DNA of 64,000 nucleotides from Taibaiella lutea (GTDB taxonomy: Bacteria; Bacteroidota; Bacteroidia; Chitinophagales; Chitinophagaceae): assembly GCF_008629695.1 (NCBI RefSeq), contig NZ_VWSH01000001.1:1391990-1455989 (forward strand), written 5' to 3'. Within the stretch, counting starts at the first letter, position 1. Each line of letters begins with the position of its first letter. Below, piece after piece: positions 8,143 through 17,408 of the stretch. Made by a program: the position numbers and the translations under genes. The notes under the pieces were generated by a model. The model did not search any database. It had not been told where the DNA came from and saw nothing but the letters and a program-made list of their open reading frames with translations.

Positions 8143-9165
8143 ATGGGATTGTTTAATTTTTTAACGCAAGAAATTGCGATTGACCTTGGTACAGCAAATA
8201 CCTTAATTATTCATAATGACCAGGTTGTAGTTGATGAGCCTTCTATTGTGGCAAAAGACAGAACCACCAATAAAATTGTGGCTGTTGGTAAAAAAGCCAT
8301 GATGATGCACGAAAAGACGCATGATAATTTAAAAACCATTCGTCCGCTGAAAGATGGCGTGATAGCAGATTTCGATGCAGCAGAAGGCATGTTGCGCGAG
8401 ATGATTAAAATGGTTTATCCGAAGAAGCCATTATTTCCACCGAGCTGGAGAATGGTTATCTGTATTCCTTCAAGCATTACTGAAGTTGAAAAACGCGCTG
8501 TGCGTGATAGTGCTGAACAAGCCGGCGCAAAGGAGGTTTACATGATACACGAACCAATGGCTGCGGCTTTGGGTATCGGTATTGATGTGGAGGAGCCTAC
8601 CGGAAACATGATCATTGATATCGGTGGTGGTACAACAGGTATCTCCGTTATATCATTGGCCGGTATAGTGTGCGATCAAAGTATCCGTATTGCGGGCGAT
8701 GAATTCACTACGGACATCATGGAAGCCATGCGCCGTTACCATAGTCTGAATATCGGTGAACGTACTGCCGAGCAAATTAAAATACATGTCGGTTCTGCAT
8801 TAAAAGAACTGGATAATCCACCGGATGATATTGCTGTTAATGGCCGTGACCTTGTAACAGGTATCCCTAAACAGATACAGGTTTCCTATCAGGAAGTTGC
8901 CGAAGCTTTGGATAAATCTATCTTCAAAATTGAAGAAGCGATTTTGAAAGCATTGGAAAGTACGCCACCGGAGTTGGCTTCCGATATTTATCGTCGTGGC
9001 TTGTACCTTACAGGTGGTGGCGCATTGTTGCGTGGATTGGATAAACGTATTTCTCAAAAAATAAAATTGCCGGTTCATGTAGCTGAAGATCCGCTTCGCG
9101 CCGTAGTTCGCGGAACCGGTATGTCTTTGAAGAATATTAACCGTTTTACTTTCTTAATGAAATAG
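8143..9165 (+). CDS. mreB: Rod shape-determining protein MreB
   Basis: A 340-residue bacterial actin homologue. It starts with a short amphipathic, probably membrane-binding segment (MGLFNFL), followed by the phosphate-1 motif DLGTANTLI and later the actin-family nucleotide-site motifs IDIGGGTTGISV and LTGGGALLRG. MreB filaments position the elongasome (MreC, MreD, RodA, PBP2) for lateral wall synthesis. mreC and mreD follow on the same strand, the conserved order. Full length, no anomaly. Confidence 0.97.
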   Translation: MGLFNFLTQEIAIDLGTANTLIIHNDQVVVDEPSIVAKDRTTNKIVAVGKKAMMMHEKTHDNLKTIRPLKDGVIADFDAAEGMLREMIKMVYPKKPLFPPSWRMVICIPSSITEVEKRAVRDSAEQAGAKEVYMIHEPMAAALGIGIDVEEPTGNMIIDIGGGTTGISVISLAGIVCDQSIRIAGDEFTTDIMEAMRRYHSLNIGERTAEQIKIHVGSALKELDNPPDDIAVNGRDLVTGIPKQIQVSYQEVAEALDKSIFKIEEAILKALESTPPELASDIYRRGLYLTGGGALLRGLDKRISQKIKLPVHVAEDPLRAVVRGTGMSLKNINRFTFLMK

Positions 9166-9251
9166 TTGTAATAACGAGAGCATGCAAATCAGTGAATGAG
9201 CTGTTTATAACATTGCCATTTACTAATTTGCATTTTCTTTTTTGACAAAAT

Positions 9252-10169
9252 ATGCGCCAGTTTATACTACTCATCCGCCGTTACTGGAATATCATTCTCT
9301 TTCTTCTTTTGCAGGGGATTTGCTTTTCCATGATATCCAAGAGTCATACGATGCAGGGAAATGACATTGTCAATTCTTCCAATTCTATTTCTGGCTATGT
9401 TTATAAAAAACAAAATGATGTAGTTTATTATTTTCAGTTGAAAAGGCTTAACGACAGTTTGCTTAACGAAAATGCAAGGTTGCGTAACCTGATTGCAGGC
9501 AACAGCAATATCGATACTTTCAGGGATGCTATCGCTACTATCCCTGTTACGGCAAAAGATACTGTTATAACGACTACAAAAGATTCTACGGGTGCTATTA
9601 AAATCACGTCAACGGGTGTAACAAAAGTAGTAAGATATGCCAGCTATTATTACATACCGGCACGTGTTATTAATAACTCCATTGCAAACGATAAACAGAA
9701 TTCGATTACTATTAATCGTGGTTCTGCTGATGGCGTAGGAAAAGAAATGGCTGTTGTTACCGGTAATGGAATTGTAGGGCGTGTGGAAAATGTATCTGAA
9801 CATTACGCGACTATCGTTTCCGTTTTGAGCGACCGTAAAACGGCGGCTAAATTAAGTGATGGCACCGGCCCTTATTTTCCTATCTGGGACGGTAATTCAC
9901 CTGATTACCTTATAACTGAAAAGGTTCCTTCTTATGTGAAAATAAAAAGAGGAGATAGTATTTATACCATTGGTTCTTCTTTTTATCCTGAAAATATATT
10001 GATAGGAACTATTGCAAAAATAGATACGATTAAAGCAAGCGGTACAAAAACTTTAAAAGTTCGTCTTTCCACCAACTTCAGGAAGCTTCAGTATGTGTAT
10101 GTGGTAAAGAATAAACTTAGTGAAGAAAGAAATAAGTTAGAGGCAAAGTCAACGGAAAAAACAAAGTAG
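9252..10169 (+). CDS. mreC: Rod shape-determining protein MreC
   Basis: A 305-residue bitopic inner-membrane protein: one N-terminal transmembrane segment (about 10-28), a short helical/coiled-coil stretch (about 60-85), then the beta-rich periplasmic domain (NRGSADGVGKEMAVV, GIVGRVENVS, ATIVSVLSD). It couples MreB to the periplasmic elongation machinery. It starts 86 bases after mreB and is followed by mreD after 20 bases. The region around residues 95-125 is an insertion rich in Thr/Val/Lys before the core domain. Confidence 0.93.
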   Translation: MRQFILLIRRYWNIILFLLLQGICFSMISKSHTMQGNDIVNSSNSISGYVYKKQNDVVYYFQLKRLNDSLLNENARLRNLIAGNSNIDTFRDAIATIPVTAKDTVITTTKDSTGAIKITSTGVTKVVRYASYYYIPARVINNSIANDKQNSITINRGSADGVGKEMAVVTGNGIVGRVENVSEHYATIVSVLSDRKTAAKLSDGTGPYFPIWDGNSPDYLITEKVPSYVKIKRGDSIYTIGSSFYPENILIGTIAKIDTIKASGTKTLKVRLSTNFRKLQYVYVVKNKLSEERNKLEAKSTEKTK

Positions 10170-10189
10170 GTTATTTATAAACAAAGGAT

Positions 10190-10744
10190 ATGAGCGTATA
10201 TCTGCGTAATGCATTTAGATTTATTTTGTTGGTACTTATTCAGGTCTTATTGCTGAATAAGATATCCCTGTTCTGGTGGACTTCTCCGGGTGGTATTCCT
10301 CCGTACGTGCCTTATATTTATCCTTTATTTATTTTACTATTGCCTTTTGCAACGCCTGTATGGTTCCTGCTGGTAGCGGGTTTCATGATGGGAGTAACTG
10401 TAGATACATTTATGAATACGGGTGGTATGCATGCCGCCGCATGTGTGTTAATGGCTTTTGCAAGGACTATTGTACTGGAAAGTTTATTACCTAAAAGGCT
10501 GGATGAATTCAAGACTATGTCGCCTAATGTTAAATCGATGGGATGGACGCCATTTATGACTTATGCAGCCATCTTATTAACAGTCCACCATATCTACTTC
10601 TTTGTCCTGGAAATATGGGGCTTTCAAAGCATTGGATACATGTTTATCAAGGTGCTTATTTCCCTGATAACAAGCTTGATTTTTGTTGCTTTGTATTCTT
10701 TGCTTTTTTCCTCTTCAATAAATACGATTTACTACGACAAATAA
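10190..10744 (+). CDS. mreD: Rod shape-determining protein MreD
   Basis: A 184-residue, highly hydrophobic protein with about five predicted membrane segments. The sequence is diverged, as usual for MreD, and the call rests mainly on topology, length and position directly behind mreC with a 20-base gap. MreD stabilises the MreC/PBP2 elongasome in the inner membrane. The transcript ends at a strong hairpin 20 bases after the stop, so mreBCD is a compact unit; rodA and the PBP2 gene are not in the window. Confidence 0.85.
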   Translation: MSVYLRNAFRFILLVLIQVLLLNKISLFWWTSPGGIPPYVPYIYPLFILLLPFATPVWFLLVAGFMMGVTVDTFMNTGGMHAAACVLMAFARTIVLESLLPKRLDEFKTMSPNVKSMGWTPFMTYAAILLTVHHIYFFVLEIWGFQSIGYMFIKVLISLITSLIFVALYSLLFSSSINTIYYDK

Positions 10745-10763
10745 CACAAGCCATACAGGCAAT

Positions 10764-10804
10764 AAAAAAACAGACGAAGGAATTCATCCTTCGTCTGTTT
10801 TTTT
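10764..10804. terminator. Bidirectional terminator, mreD / DUF2795 gene
   Basis: 18-bp perfect inverted repeat (10764-10781 with 10787-10804) with A-tract and T-tract flanks between convergent genes. Confidence 0.92.
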
Positions 10805-10813
10805 ATACAGAAA

Positions 10814-11035
10814 TTAATATTCGTCTTCGTTGAAAAAGAAGTCTTCCTGAGTTGGATAATCAGGCCATATGTCTTCAACGCCTTCATACATTTCTCCCTC
10901 GTCTTCCAGTTCCTGAAGATTCTCTACCACCTCAAGCGGAGCGCCCGAACGGATGGCATAATCAATCAATTCGTCTTTTGTCGCAGGCCATGGTGCATCT
11001 TCTAAATGGGAGGCCAATTCAAGTGTCCAAAACAT
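10814..11035 (-). CDS. DUF2795 domain-containing small protein
   Basis: A 73-residue, strongly acidic protein. Residues ~7-45 (LASHLEDAPWPATKDELIDY through ENLQELEDE) match the pattern of DUF2795, a small helical domain of unknown function; in actinobacteria its members also contain the W/YP-x-sK-eL-i pattern. The C-terminal tail is rich in Asp, Glu and Phe. No signal peptide or membrane segment. It stands alone with its own -7 box. Orthologues of about this length are widespread in Bacteroidota. Function unknown. Confidence 0.8.
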   Translation of the reverse strand: MFWTLELASHLEDAPWPATKDELIDYAIRSGAPLEVVENLQELEDEGEMYEGVEDIWPDYPTQEDFFFNEDEY

Positions 11036-11069
11036 ATTACAATAAATTTTATTTTAATTTGGATTTGTG

Positions 11070-11077
11070 CAAATGTA
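11070..11077 (-). promoter_or_regulatory. -7 box TACATTTG, DUF2795 gene
   Basis: Exact TAnnTTTG match on the minus strand, 34 bases upstream of the start codon. The 321-bp spacer 11036-11356 holds this box and the facing one at 11318; nothing else was recognised in it. Confidence 0.6.
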
Positions 11078-11317
11078 AGATATTCATTTTAAATACGAAC
11101 ATTTGCAGCTAATCGGTTCCTTAATTTTTGATTAATCTTAATTTATATTTACCGGTCGGAAAAACATTCCCGAGTTAACAAATTTTAATGTCAATTCAAC
11201 ATCTAACGTATCATTATCAGCAAATCTTATCTCCTGAAAAAGATTATTCTTTCTGAATCGATTACTCATAACGAAAGGCTATGACTATTCAGAAAGCCAA
11301 TAGTTTAATTTATTTCC

Positions 11318-11325
11318 TACTTTTG
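11318..11325 (+). promoter_or_regulatory. -7 box TACTTTTG, glycosyltransferase gene
   Basis: Exact TAnnTTTG match 31 bases upstream of the ATG at 11357; no clear -33 element. Confidence 0.55.
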
Positions 11326-11356
11326 AAACCAGGTCAATAAAATCAATATTTCACGA

Positions 11357-12298
11357 ATGAAAATAAGCGGATTTACTATTATAAGGAATGCCATTAAGTT
11401 TGATTTTCCTATAGTAGAAAGCATAAGTTCCGCGTTGGATTTTGTAGATGAATTTATTGTTGTAATGGGTGATAATTCGGATGAGACAGAAGCACTAATC
11501 CGCAATATTCCTTCTTCAAAAATAAAAATAATCAAGTCGGATTGGGATACGAAGAAGTATCATCAACATGGCAATATTTACGCACACCAAACAGATATAG
11601 CTTTACATCATTGTGCGGGCGATTGGTGTCTTTATCTTCAGGCAGATGAAGTGTTGCAACAGGATGCAGGGAAAGTAATTATTGCTGCCTGTAATCATTA
11701 TCTTGAAAAGAAAGAGGTGGAAGGCTTTTTATTGAAATACATTCATTTCTTTGGCGCTTATGACCGGTATGTTGATGCTCTTCATTTTGCCTATCCGCTG
11801 GAGATAAGAATTGTCAGAAACCACCCTGATATTCATTCCTGGAGCGATGCACAGTCATTCAGGATGATACCGGGTTTCAATCATGAAAACTATGCACAGA
11901 AAGAAGGAACCAGAAAATTAAACTGCGTTGAGTTGAATGCCTATGTCTATCATTATGGCTGGTGCCGCGACCCGCGAAAAATGGTAAAAAAAGTGGAGGA
12001 GCAGCAAATAATGCATGACGGAGTAGCCAGCGTGAAACAAGAGGCTTATTTTGATTACGGCAATTTGTCCAGACTGCCCGTTTTTAAAGGAAAACATCCT
12101 GATGTAATGCGTAACAGAATTGAACAGACGGATTGGCTGCAATATCTGCGATATACAGGCACAAATCCGGAAGTCTTAAAAAAGCAATTCCGCCTCAAAT
12201 ACAGAATACTTACTTTTATCGAAAATAAAATATTGGGCGGCAGGTTGATTGCCGGATTCAAAAATTATAAAATCGCAGGAAAATTCGGTTTCAAATAA
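11357..12298 (+). CDS. Glycosyltransferase, GT2-like
   Basis: A 313-residue soluble protein with a GT-A-type start (SGFTIIRNA), a nucleotide-binding region with GDNSDET near residue 38, and an acidic QADE motif near residue 95 at the position of the family's metal-binding DxD. Bacteroidota proteins of this pattern are annotated as family 2 glycosyltransferases and usually work on surface polysaccharide or glycoprotein glycans. Donor and acceptor cannot be read from the sequence. It is a single gene, not part of a polysaccharide cluster here. Confidence 0.75.
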   Translation: MKISGFTIIRNAIKFDFPIVESISSALDFVDEFIVVMGDNSDETEALIRNIPSSKIKIIKSDWDTKKYHQHGNIYAHQTDIALHHCAGDWCLYLQADEVLQQDAGKVIIAACNHYLEKKEVEGFLLKYIHFFGAYDRYVDALHFAYPLEIRIVRNHPDIHSWSDAQSFRMIPGFNHENYAQKEGTRKLNCVELNAYVYHYGWCRDPRKMVKKVEEQQIMHDGVASVKQEAYFDYGNLSRLPVFKGKHPDVMRNRIEQTDWLQYLRYTGTNPEVLKKQFRLKYRILTFIENKILGGRLIAGFKNYKIAGKFGFK

Positions 12299-12399
12299 AC
12301 GCAGTTAATCCCTTATAAGATTCCGAACTTACAAGAATTGCGTTCAAGACTAATTTCGATATTGAAATAGAAACACGTTTCCTCCCAAAAATACAACAC

Positions 12400-13077
12400 A
12401 TGCTTTCAGCACAAAATCTTTCAAAAAAATATGGTCAGCTTCAGGTATTGAATGATGTCTCCCTTGAAATTAAGAAAGGCGAATTCGTTGCTATTGCAGG
12501 GCCTTCAGGCGCAGGTAAAAGTACATTGCTGCACTTATTGGGTTCTTTGGATTTTCCGGATAGAGGTCATGTAAAACTGATGGATAAAGATATTTTCAAA
12601 CTCAGCGCTAAAAAACAATCTGCGTTCAGAAACGAACATATGGGTTTTGTTTTCCAATTCCATCATTTATTGCCTGAATTTACTGCATTGGAAAATGTTT
12701 GTATGCCATTATGGATTGCAGATAAAAATAAAAAGGAAGTAACGGAAGCGGCAACAGCGGTATTGAAGACGGTTGGGCTCTTACATCGGATGAATCATAA
12801 GCCGACAGAACTTTCAGGAGGGGAGCAGCAGCGCGTGGCCATTGCCAGAGCTATTGTTCACAAACCGTCCGTAATTTTTGCGGATGAGCCTACAGGTAAT
12901 CTGGATACTGCAAATGCGCAAGCTGTTCATGAACTTTTTCTGGAATTAAGGGCTTTATATAATCATACATTCGTCATTGTAACGCACAATGAAAAACTGG
13001 CGGCAATGGCCGACAGGACTTTATTTATGAAGGATGGAAGGATTGAAATGGAAAGATTAAAGGAGGATATCGGATAA
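12400..13077 (+). CDS. lolD: ABC transporter ATP-binding protein, LolD-like
   Basis: A 225-residue ATPase with Walker A GPSGAGKST (34-42), Q-loop at Gln86, signature LSGGEQQR (138-145), Walker B VIFADEP (158-164) and the H-loop THN. It belongs to the LolD/MacB/FtsE group; the length and the FQFHHLLPEFTALENV stretch fit LolD, which powers release of lipoproteins from the inner membrane to LolA. No LolC/E permease gene is adjacent, so the partner is encoded elsewhere. MacB-type export ATPase is the alternative. Confidence 0.82.
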   Translation: MLSAQNLSKKYGQLQVLNDVSLEIKKGEFVAIAGPSGAGKSTLLHLLGSLDFPDRGHVKLMDKDIFKLSAKKQSAFRNEHMGFVFQFHHLLPEFTALENVCMPLWIADKNKKEVTEAATAVLKTVGLLHRMNHKPTELSGGEQQRVAIARAIVHKPSVIFADEPTGNLDTANAQAVHELFLELRALYNHTFVIVTHNEKLAAMADRTLFMKDGRIEMERLKEDIG

Positions 13078-13115
13078 AAAAAGATTCAGGTTTTTTCAAA
13101 CCTGAATCTTTTTTT
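13076..13115. terminator. Bidirectional terminator, lolD / rlpA-like gene
   Basis: 18-bp inverted repeat (13076-13093 with 13098-13115) with A7 and T8 flanks; the A-tract starts within the lolD stop codon. Confidence 0.92.
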
Positions 13116-13124
13116 ATTAAAATC

Positions 13125-13601
13125 TTACAATTGATTTGTAGTTGAACCGCCGCTTGCTGTTTTCTGAGCTAATACCTGACGTTTCCCTTCTTCGGTTGGC
13201 ACAGCTTCTATTTTCACTTTAGCTAAACCGCTTCCTCTGAATTTAAGCTTACCTGCGGCCACTTCTGCAAGGTCAATCATTCTGTTCTGATTTCCCATAC
13301 GGTCGTTGACTTTCACATAAACCACTTTTCCGTTTGACTGGTTAGTTACCTTAACATAGGTTCCTAATTTAAAATGATTGCTTGCTGCAGTAAACTTATC
13401 GTTGTCAAATACTTCTCCTGTTGCTGTTTTTCTACCTTCGAATTTATCGTGATAGAAACTTGCTACACCTGTTTTTTGTGGTTGTGCTGTTTCAGTCTTT
13501 ACTTCTTTCTTCACTACCATCGGTGCCTGCAAAGGCAAGTTCTGTTGTTGAATTGGCAAAGCAAATGTAAGCCAAGACCAAAGTACAAAATCAAATCCCA
13601 T
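13125..13601 (-). CDS. RlpA-like double-psi beta-barrel protein
   Basis: A 158-residue protein with a short hydrophobic N-terminus (1-~18, a weak signal or anchor), a Pro/Gln/Lys linker, and a double-psi beta-barrel domain (~44-134). The domain has the RlpA pattern: GVASFY near 45-50, GRKTATGE, and the VNDR motif with Asp100, the residue corresponding to the catalytic acid in RlpA lytic transglycosylases that cleave denuded septal peptidoglycan. No SPOR domain is present, so septal targeting is not assured. No lipobox cysteine is seen. Convergent with lolD. Confidence 0.8.
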   Translation of the reverse strand: MGFDFVLWSWLTFALPIQQQNLPLQAPMVVKKEVKTETAQPQKTGVASFYHDKFEGRKTATGEVFDNDKFTAASNHFKLGTYVKVTNQSNGKVVYVKVNDRMGNQNRMIDLAEVAAGKLKFRGSGLAKVKIEAVPTEEGKRQVLAQKTASGGSTTNQL

Positions 13602-13765
13602 TACACATTAACTATTTGGTACGGATGCAAAAGTAGTGCTTTTCCCTAATATTGCACCCATCAAAATGTTAAAATTAATAATATCATAACTGAAGTTACT
13701 CACAAAAGCAGCTGAAAATATCCACAATCATTGAATAACTTCCTATAAATCAATCCATTCAACAA

Positions 13766-13794
13766 AAATGGGTGATGCTAAGCATCACCCATTT
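13766..13794. terminator. Terminator of the DEAD-box helicase gene
   Basis: 14-bp perfect palindrome (13766-13779 with 13781-13794) between the helicase stop and the region upstream of the rlpA-like gene; A/T-rich flanks. Confidence 0.75.
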
Positions 13795-13822
13795 CAAATA
13801 TTTATACTATCAACAATTTACA

Positions 13823-15604
13823 TTAATATCTTGTATTCGGTTTTCTGGCACGGGTCGATTTCTGTGTTTCGCTACCAAATTCTTTTCGCTCATATCCACC
13901 TTTTCTGTAGCTGTCACGTGGTTTCCCATAATTGCCGCCACCGCCGCTTCCGCCACCCATTGGCTTTCTGTCGGCTTCTTCCACGCGCACTTTTCTGTTG
14001 TTAAATTTGCGGGAAGCCAGATTATCCATAATGAATTCAACTGCATCACCGGGAACGTTGAAGAAACTGCTGAGTTCCCTAACCGTAATACGGCTTACCA
14101 TATTAGGCTCGATATCTGTGTTCTCAGTAATAAATTGAACTAAAGAATCATCATCGGCGCCATCTTTTGTTCCGATATTGATAAATAAACGGGTAGAACC
14201 ATTACGTGGACCACTTGCGCGCTCACCTCTTTCACTTCGTTCGCCTCTCTCGCCACGATCACGACTTCTGTCATTGAAACCTGCATTCAGGTCAGGAGCA
14301 TTCTCATAATCAACAATAGTATCTTTCAATTGCAACCAAAGCAAACGATTGATTAATTCATCTTTGCTGAGGTTATCAAATTTCTCATGAATGCTTTTTT
14401 GATAAATTTCACCAAAACCATTTTCAGGTTCAGCCTGTTCAATCTTATCAAGGAAATGGAACAAACGTTTACGAACCACTTCTGCTCCATCAGGAATATC
14501 GCTCTTATGAAAACGGGTTTTAGCCAGTCTTTCAACCTGACGTATTCTGCCGATTTCACGCGAAGTAACCAATGACATACAAATGCCCGATTTACCGGCG
14601 CGGCCTGTACGACCACTACGGTGCGTATAAACTTCCGCATCTTCAGGCAATTCGTAGTTGATAACGTGCGTAATATCGTTTACGTCAATACCGCGTGCGG
14701 CAACATCAGTAGCTACAATGGCCTGCAACATTTTGCGTTTGAAACGGTCCATTACTTTGGTACGCTGTTTCTGGTCCATATCGCCATGCAAAGGGCTTAC
14801 ATGATATCCTTCGCGCATCAGTTTTTCTGAAATGTCCTGAGCATCCTGCTTGGTACGGGTAAAAATGATACCATAAATATCCGGTGCAAAATCCAGCAAA
14901 CGGCGTAATGCATCAAAACGTTGGTGTGCATTGGTTACGAAATATTGGTGGTCAATATTTTCGCTACCTGAATTTTCACGCGCTACAGAAACCTCTTTCG
15001 GGTCTTTCATGTAACGTTTAGAAATCCGGCGGACATCATTGTTCATGGTTGCAGAAAACAACCAGGTGCTTTCGCGTACCGGACTATTTTTCAGGATAAA
15101 ATCAATATCATCCCTGAAACCCATGTTCAGCATTTCATCAGCCTCGTCCAATACAAGGATTTTGACGTTATCTAAACTGATAGCGCCGCGCTCCAACAAA
15201 TCGATTAAACGACCCGGAGTGGCAACCACTACCTGTACACTACGCTTCAGTTCACGAATTTGTGTTCCGATTGGTGTACCACCATAAACAGCCAATGTGT
15301 TAATTCCTCTTGAAAATTTAGTGTATTTCACAAATTCTTCCTGAATTTGCATACACAATTCACGCGTGGGACTTAATACCAATGCCTGAACGCCTTCTGC
15401 TTTTGGATCTATTTTGTGCAACAATGGCAAACCGAATGCAGCAGTCTTACCGGTTCCGGTTTGCGCTAATGCAATAATGTCTGTAGTCTCAGATACCAGC
15501 AATGGTATCGCTTGTTGCTGAATGGGGCTCGGCGTTACAAACCCTAAAGCCTGCACTGCCTGCACAAGCTCTTCTTTCAATCCAATACTTTGGAAAGTTT
15601 CCAT
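13823..15604 (-). CDS. DEAD-box RNA helicase, CsdA/DbpA type
   Basis: A 593-residue ATP-dependent RNA helicase. Motif I AQTGTGKT (47-54), motif II DEAD (153-156), motif III SAT, and motif VI HRSGRTGRAG are intact. An RG/ER-rich linker (about 435-460) is followed by a DbpA-type RNA-binding domain (~465-545) and a Gly/Arg/Lys-rich tail. This layout matches CsdA/DeaD-like helicases acting in ribosome assembly, mRNA decay or cold adaptation. Minus-strand TACCTTCG (15645-15652), one mismatch from the -7 consensus, may be its promoter. Confidence 0.93.
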   Translation of the reverse strand: METFQSIGLKEELVQAVQALGFVTPSPIQQQAIPLLVSETTDIIALAQTGTGKTAAFGLPLLHKIDPKAEGVQALVLSPTRELCMQIQEEFVKYTKFSRGINTLAVYGGTPIGTQIRELKRSVQVVVATPGRLIDLLERGAISLDNVKILVLDEADEMLNMGFRDDIDFILKNSPVRESTWLFSATMNNDVRRISKRYMKDPKEVSVARENSGSENIDHQYFVTNAHQRFDALRRLLDFAPDIYGIIFTRTKQDAQDISEKLMREGYHVSPLHGDMDQKQRTKVMDRFKRKMLQAIVATDVAARGIDVNDITHVINYELPEDAEVYTHRSGRTGRAGKSGICMSLVTSREIGRIRQVERLAKTRFHKSDIPDGAEVVRKRLFHFLDKIEQAEPENGFGEIYQKSIHEKFDNLSKDELINRLLWLQLKDTIVDYENAPDLNAGFNDRSRDRGERGERSERGERASGPRNGSTRLFINIGTKDGADDDSLVQFITENTDIEPNMVSRITVRELSSFFNVPGDAVEFIMDNLASRKFNNRKVRVEEADRKPMGGGSGGGGNYGKPRDSYRKGGYERKEFGSETQKSTRARKPNTRY

Positions 15605-15735
15605 ACTTCTCTAATTAATCATGTTCCTTTTTTAGAACAGGGCGCGAAGGTACGATTAATATACGGTATAATAAGGAACGTATTGTATTATGCCTTAAAT
15701 TTAACGCTTTTAGGTCATAGCAAAAAACTATAATC

Positions 15736-16743
15736 ATGCAGGCAAATCTCCCGCTTTTGGAATGCATACCTAATTTCAGTGAAGGTCAGAACGAAGCCGT
15801 GATCAATGAAATCAGGGAAGCTGTTGAATCAGTTAAAGATCAGTATCTACTGCATATAGATCCAAGTCCTGCTGCAAACAGAACAGTTTTTACATTTGCG
15901 GGAAATCCTGATAATGTTATTGAAGCTGCATTTCAGGCAATCAAAGTGGCTGCTGAAAAAATTGACATGCGTTTTCAGCATGGTACGCATCCGCGCCTGG
16001 GCAGTACAGATGTTTGTCCTTTGGTGCCTTTGGCAAATATATCCATGGACGAAGCCGTTGCTTATTCAAAAAGATTAGCAGAAAGAGTAGCGAATGAATT
16101 GAATATTCCGGTTTACCTATACGAATATTCGGCTACAGAACCGCACCGGAAAACATTGCCGCAAATAAGAAAAGGACAATACGAGCGTTTGCAGGAAAAA
16201 ATAAAAACGGCCGGATGGAAACCTGATTCCGGAAATGAATTATCGGATAACTGGGAGCAGGTAAGCAGAACAGGTGCAACCATTATAGGCGCACGAAATA
16301 TCCTGGTGGCTTTTAATATTTCATTAAATACCAGGGATGAACGTATTGCAAAACAAATAGCACAAAAGATGAGAAGCAGCAGCGGAGGAATACTGCCCGA
16401 ATTACGCGCCATCGGATGGTTTATGGAAGATTTTGATACGGCGCAGGTGTCTATGAATTTATTGGACTACCGGGTTACTTCACCCTTAAAAGTTTGGGAA
16501 GTCTGCAAAGCGCTGGCTGCAACATTGAATGTTAAACCGATTGGTTGTGAGGTTGTAGGATTGATTCCTGAAAGTTGTGTTTTGGAAGCGGGTGGCTGGA
16601 ATTTTACCGATGACCTATTAGAAGAAAACAGAAAAATTCTGATTAATGCCGGAATAAAATATCTCGGGCTTGACCTTGTCAAGCCTTTCAATCCTGATGA
16701 AAAAATATTGGAATATGCCTTGAAAAAATTTCAATTGATATAA
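15736..16743 (+). CDS. ftcD: Glutamate formimidoyltransferase
   Basis: A 335-residue protein matching the formiminotransferase half of vertebrate FTCD: N-terminal ECIPNFSEG, then HGTHPRLGSTDVCPLVP (82-98) around the catalytic histidine region. It transfers the formimino group of N-formimino-glutamate to tetrahydrofolate in histidine degradation. The cyclodeaminase half is absent, as in many bacteria. With the formimidoylglutamase-like enzyme at 1776-2789 the cell may handle formiminoglutamate in two ways. Monocistronic; 5 bases separate its stop from the convergent Rossmann gene. Confidence 0.92.
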   Translation: MQANLPLLECIPNFSEGQNEAVINEIREAVESVKDQYLLHIDPSPAANRTVFTFAGNPDNVIEAAFQAIKVAAEKIDMRFQHGTHPRLGSTDVCPLVPLANISMDEAVAYSKRLAERVANELNIPVYLYEYSATEPHRKTLPQIRKGQYERLQEKIKTAGWKPDSGNELSDNWEQVSRTGATIIGARNILVAFNISLNTRDERIAKQIAQKMRSSSGGILPELRAIGWFMEDFDTAQVSMNLLDYRVTSPLKVWEVCKALAATLNVKPIGCEVVGLIPESCVLEAGGWNFTDDLLEENRKILINAGIKYLGLDLVKPFNPDEKILEYALKKFQLI

Positions 16744-16748
16744 AAAGC

Positions 16749-17408
16749 CTATAACTGATCAGCAATTTCCTGAATCTTGTCAGATTCATAATAGAAGGTA
16801 CCTTCCAGATGCTTCAAAGACTGTGCTATCATAGCTTTTGCTACATCGGCTGCTGCAATGCTTCTGTATTTTTTAGCGCCGCCAAACAAAAACGGATTAA
16901 CAACCTTCATCGCCGCAACGCCAATCTGTTCCATTGTACGCGGTTCTTTTCTTTTTCCGATAAGGATAGAAGGGCGATAAAAATGCGTTGAATCAAATTT
17001 AATGACAGAAATATTTACCTCTGTTTCTCCTTTTACTTTTAAATAAGAATTGGAAGATTTTTCCTTCGCACCAACTGCAGAGATAATGTGGAATTGCTTT
17101 ACCTTATTTTCAGTAGCAATCCAGGCAATTTTTACCGGATATTCGTAATCTATTTTATAGTAAGTTTTCAGGTCAGGAGACTGTGACCTCGTAGTACCAA
17201 GGCAGGAAAAAACAACGTCCCCTTTTATATGTTCTTTGTAATTATCAAGATGTTCAAAATCAATAACAACTTCTTTTACTTTGGGATGCTTTATGCCGGA
17301 AGGTCTTCTGACTAAAATGGTAATGGCGTCAAAAGCAGGATTATCACATAGTTGATGTAATAATTCTTTTCCGACCAAACCCGAGCTACCAATAATAATT
17401 CCTTTCAT
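16749..17408 (-). CDS. NAD(P)-binding Rossmann protein, HTATIP2-like atypical SDR
   Basis: A 219-residue protein with the nucleotide-binding motif GSSGLVGKELL near residues 7-17, the CLGTT loop (~70) and a SAVGA strand (~110), the pattern of atypical short-chain dehydrogenases related to TIP30/HTATIP2 and YwnB. The classical YxxxK pair is not obvious; SNSYLKVKGETE contains a Tyr-x-x-x-Lys at the expected place. Substrate unknown. It is convergent with ftcD and has its own upstream region. Confidence 0.78.
   Translation of the reverse strand: MKGIIIGSSGLVGKELLHQLCDNPAFDAITILVRRPSGIKHPKVKEVVIDFEHLDNYKEHIKGDVVFSCLGTTRSQSPDLKTYYKIDYEYPVKIAWIATENKVKQFHIISAVGAKEKSSNSYLKVKGETEVNISVIKFDSTHFYRPSILIGKRKEPRTMEQIGVAAMKVVNPFLFGGAKKYRSIAAADVAKAMIAQSLKHLEGTFYYESDKIQEIADQL

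Noticed and set aside
13374-13649. 91-residue plus-strand frame over the rlpA-like gene
   Set aside because: Antisense to a domain with clear RlpA motifs; Cys/Phe-rich as expected of a shadow frame.
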